Shown piece after piece: positions 62,913 to 64,000 of a stretch of 64,000 nucleotides of DNA. Within the stretch, counting starts at the first letter, position 1, and each line of letters opens with the position of its first letter. The position numbers and the translations under genes are program-made. A model generated the notes under the pieces. It saw only the letters and a list, made by a program, of their open reading frames with translations. It made no database searches and had not been told where the DNA came from. This DNA comes from Diorhabda sublineata (taxonomy: Eukaryota; Arthropoda; Insecta; Coleoptera; Chrysomelidae): the NCBI RefSeq assembly GCF_026230105.1, contig NC_079483.1, positions 18,779,312 to 18,843,311 of the forward strand. Reading direction: 5' to 3'.

Positions 62913-63062
62913 GTGTGGATAGTTGTGTGATGATGTCGGAAAGCGGAAATAGAATCACTGCACCGAGTATATGCGGCGAACACGGGCATTGTATTAATCA
63001 AGCCGGAGTAGGATACAAATGTCAATGTCAACCGGGGTACACAGGAAAATATTGTCACGAAA
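62913..63062 (+). CDS. Ser: Serrate exon: atypical EGF10 body
   Basis: A 150-nt phase 1-1 exon after TTTTAAAG, ending before GTAAGT. It encodes GVDSCVMMSESGN, a loop lacking the usual GGTC, then SICGEHGHCINQAGVGY and KCQCQPGYTGKYCHE. In insect Serrate the equivalent repeat is interrupted by a variable insert before a S.HGSC.M....F.C.C module, and the layout here agrees: C1-C2 come from the previous exon, then a non-conserved insert, then a compact EGF end. The acceptor is less canonical (AAAG) but phase and homology support it. Confidence 0.9.
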
Positions 63063-63330
63063 GTAAGTGTCTTAACGATTATAACGACGTAAACAACAAT
63101 TATTTCGGAACTTTTTTCTTACTGCGCGTCATTTTCTTCTTCAACTAAGCCCCCATCTCTAAATTTTTTTGTTTAATTCGTGTATCGAGTTCAAATTCAG
63201 TTCACAGGGCACGAAGTGTAACCAATCGGTTATTTGTTAACATTTCAGTTTATCTGTCGCTCAATATAAGTTTTTATATCAAAATATTAAATGAGGCATC
63301 GAATTTACCGAGTTATAATTTTCGTTTCAG

Positions 63331-63444
63331 ACATTAATGATTGTAAAATCAACCCTTGTGAGAACGGGGGAACGTGCGTCGACAAAATTAACGCTTTTCA
63401 ATGTATATGCATCGAAGGATGGGAAGGAGCTTTATGTAATATCA
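63331..63444 (+). CDS. Ser: Serrate exon: EGF11
   Basis: A symmetric phase 1-1 exon of 114 nt encoding one calcium-binding EGF: NINDCKINPC, CENGGTC, CVDKINAFQCIC and GWEGALCNI. It has both the O-fucose (C-ENGG-T-C) and the hydroxylation consensus. Acceptor TTCGTTTCAG, donor GTAAGT. This is the last exon of the gene inside the window; the open phase (one base, A) shows that it continues beyond 64000. Confidence 0.96.
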
Positions 63445-64000
63445 GTAAGTTGATTATCATTTTTTGTTTTTTCATGTTTACACCAATATTCACAATATTA
63501 CACTGCCCGACGCGCGTTTCGATAACCAATTCATCATCTTCAGATATTGAAATTGAAATAACCGACGTTATAATGAAAAAAAAAATGGATGATTTTAAAG
63601 AAATTGGCGTCAGTTATGTCATTTTATTCTTATTTTATTGCTTGGTGAAAAAAAAGTCACACGGGACCAGGTGAGGTGAGTAAAGTAACGGAAATGACGT
63701 TGTGTCTCTACCTGTCACAATTTGATGCAGTACTCACTGACAGTTGGATCAATTGTCACTCGCCGGTGTGTCGGCATGGGATCTGGAATTTTCTCATCGG
63801 TTTGGACAGTTTTGGTTCAACTTCTCTGTCCATAAAACGTGTGTTTTATATTTCGAAATACAAGCTATAAAACACTATTATCATTTATCAACGTTTACGT
63901 ACAGAAAAAAGTTATTATTGTTGAATTTACAGTTATTTCCATCCATATTTTCAATATCTTCATATATAAAACGTGTTTTAAATTAATAAAACACTCTATA
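63445..64000. other. Intron start, with hammerhead-like motif copy 4
   Basis: Holds the motif at 63500-63543. ATAAAACACTCTATA at the window end resembles the ATAAAACACCCTGTA word of the 454-bp satellite. Overlapping frames at 63676-63986 have no domain. Confidence 0.4.
63500..63543 (-). ncRNA. Hammerhead-ribozyme-like motif, copy 4
   Basis: Minus strand: CTGAAGA (63537-63543), stem-loop TGATGAATTGGTTATC, GAAA (63517-63520), C-GCGC-G and TC, then GGGCAGTGTAAT. The core is canonical as CUGANGA/GAAA/GUC, but the flanks do not pair as a helix I. Confidence 0.45.

Larger units (their letters stand above)
6360..63444 (+). other. Ser: Serrate/Jagged-type Notch ligand gene, internal part (11 exons)
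   Basis: Eleven exons can be chained: 6360-6414, 13791-14045, 14219-14279, 29317-29450, 39813-40046, 50779-50892, 50950-51156, 54822-54949, 55419-55572, 62913-63062 and 63331-63444. Every junction uses AG/GT sites and every phase agrees, giving 1,606 nt with no stop. Domain order is MNNL end, DSL with six cysteines, then EGF1-EGF11. Known from the family: Serrate/Jagged ligands are single-pass membrane proteins that activate Notch on neighbouring cells, whereas Delta ligands have fewer EGF repeats and a different DSL context. The wording around the DSL (PSPEW, RLTYRVRV, RPRND.FGH) and the first EGFs (HPVHGKC, GCKHG.CNGS.W.C.CDTNWGG) is Serrate-like. Both ends of the gene are missing. The introns total about 55 kb and are mostly satellite DNA. 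Confidence 0.95.

Overview
The window is a piece of an insect-like, AT-rich genome in which one protein-coding gene can be read: a Serrate/Jagged-type Notch ligand on the + strand. Eleven internal exons (6360 to 63444) join with matching phases into 1,606 coding bases (535 codons plus one base) without a stop. They encode the end of the MNNL (Notch-ligand N-terminal) region, a complete DSL domain and about eleven EGF-like repeats. The signal peptide and first MNNL exons lie upstream of the window or were not found in 1-6359. The remaining EGF repeats, cysteine-rich region, transmembrane segment and tail lie beyond 64000. The match to insect Serrate is from known family features; the species cannot be named from the sequence. 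Mariner-like remnants and a Serrate-type ligand point to an arthropod, most likely an insect.

Only about 2.5% of the window is coding. The rest is intron (and possibly 5' flank) inflated by tandem repeats, and each long intron carries largely its own families. Upstream of the first exon there is a 122-bp dimer (1-190) and a 272-bp array (4.6-6.2 kb). Intron 6415-13790 has a 157-bp array with 471/941-bp higher-order structure. Intron 14280-29316 has a nested GCTAAATAT satellite (163, 61 and 142 bp) and three blocks of a 202-bp satellite. Intron 29451-39812 has a fourth 202-bp block and a 363-bp array. Intron 40047-50778 has a 454-bp and a 361-bp array. Intron 51157-54821 has a GC-richer 234-bp array with trimeric higher-order structure. 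Intron 55573-62912 has about 30 copies of a 164-bp unit with 328-bp dimers and a 2.62-kb internal duplication. Short introns (173 bp and 57 bp) coexist with these.

Between the arrays are decayed Tc1/mariner-type transposase remnants (about 0.86-1.8, 12.37-12.89, 46.1-46.2 and 55.07-55.33 kb), a 1.23-kb segment duplicated at 20650 and 24637 whose end recurs directly before exon 29317 and includes that intron's splice acceptor, and four scattered copies of a short motif with a hammerhead-ribozyme-like layout (about 3.45, 29.5, 35.06 and 63.5 kb). No tRNA, rRNA, CRISPR or bacterial-type gene was seen.

Functionally the exons build the Notch-binding half of a membrane ligand: MNNL and DSL contact the receptor, and EGF repeats 1-3 and the later calcium-binding repeats form the stalk. 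Everything else is non-coding and repetitive, with a few candidate regulatory stretches (about 48.4-48.55 kb and 61.5-62.0 kb).
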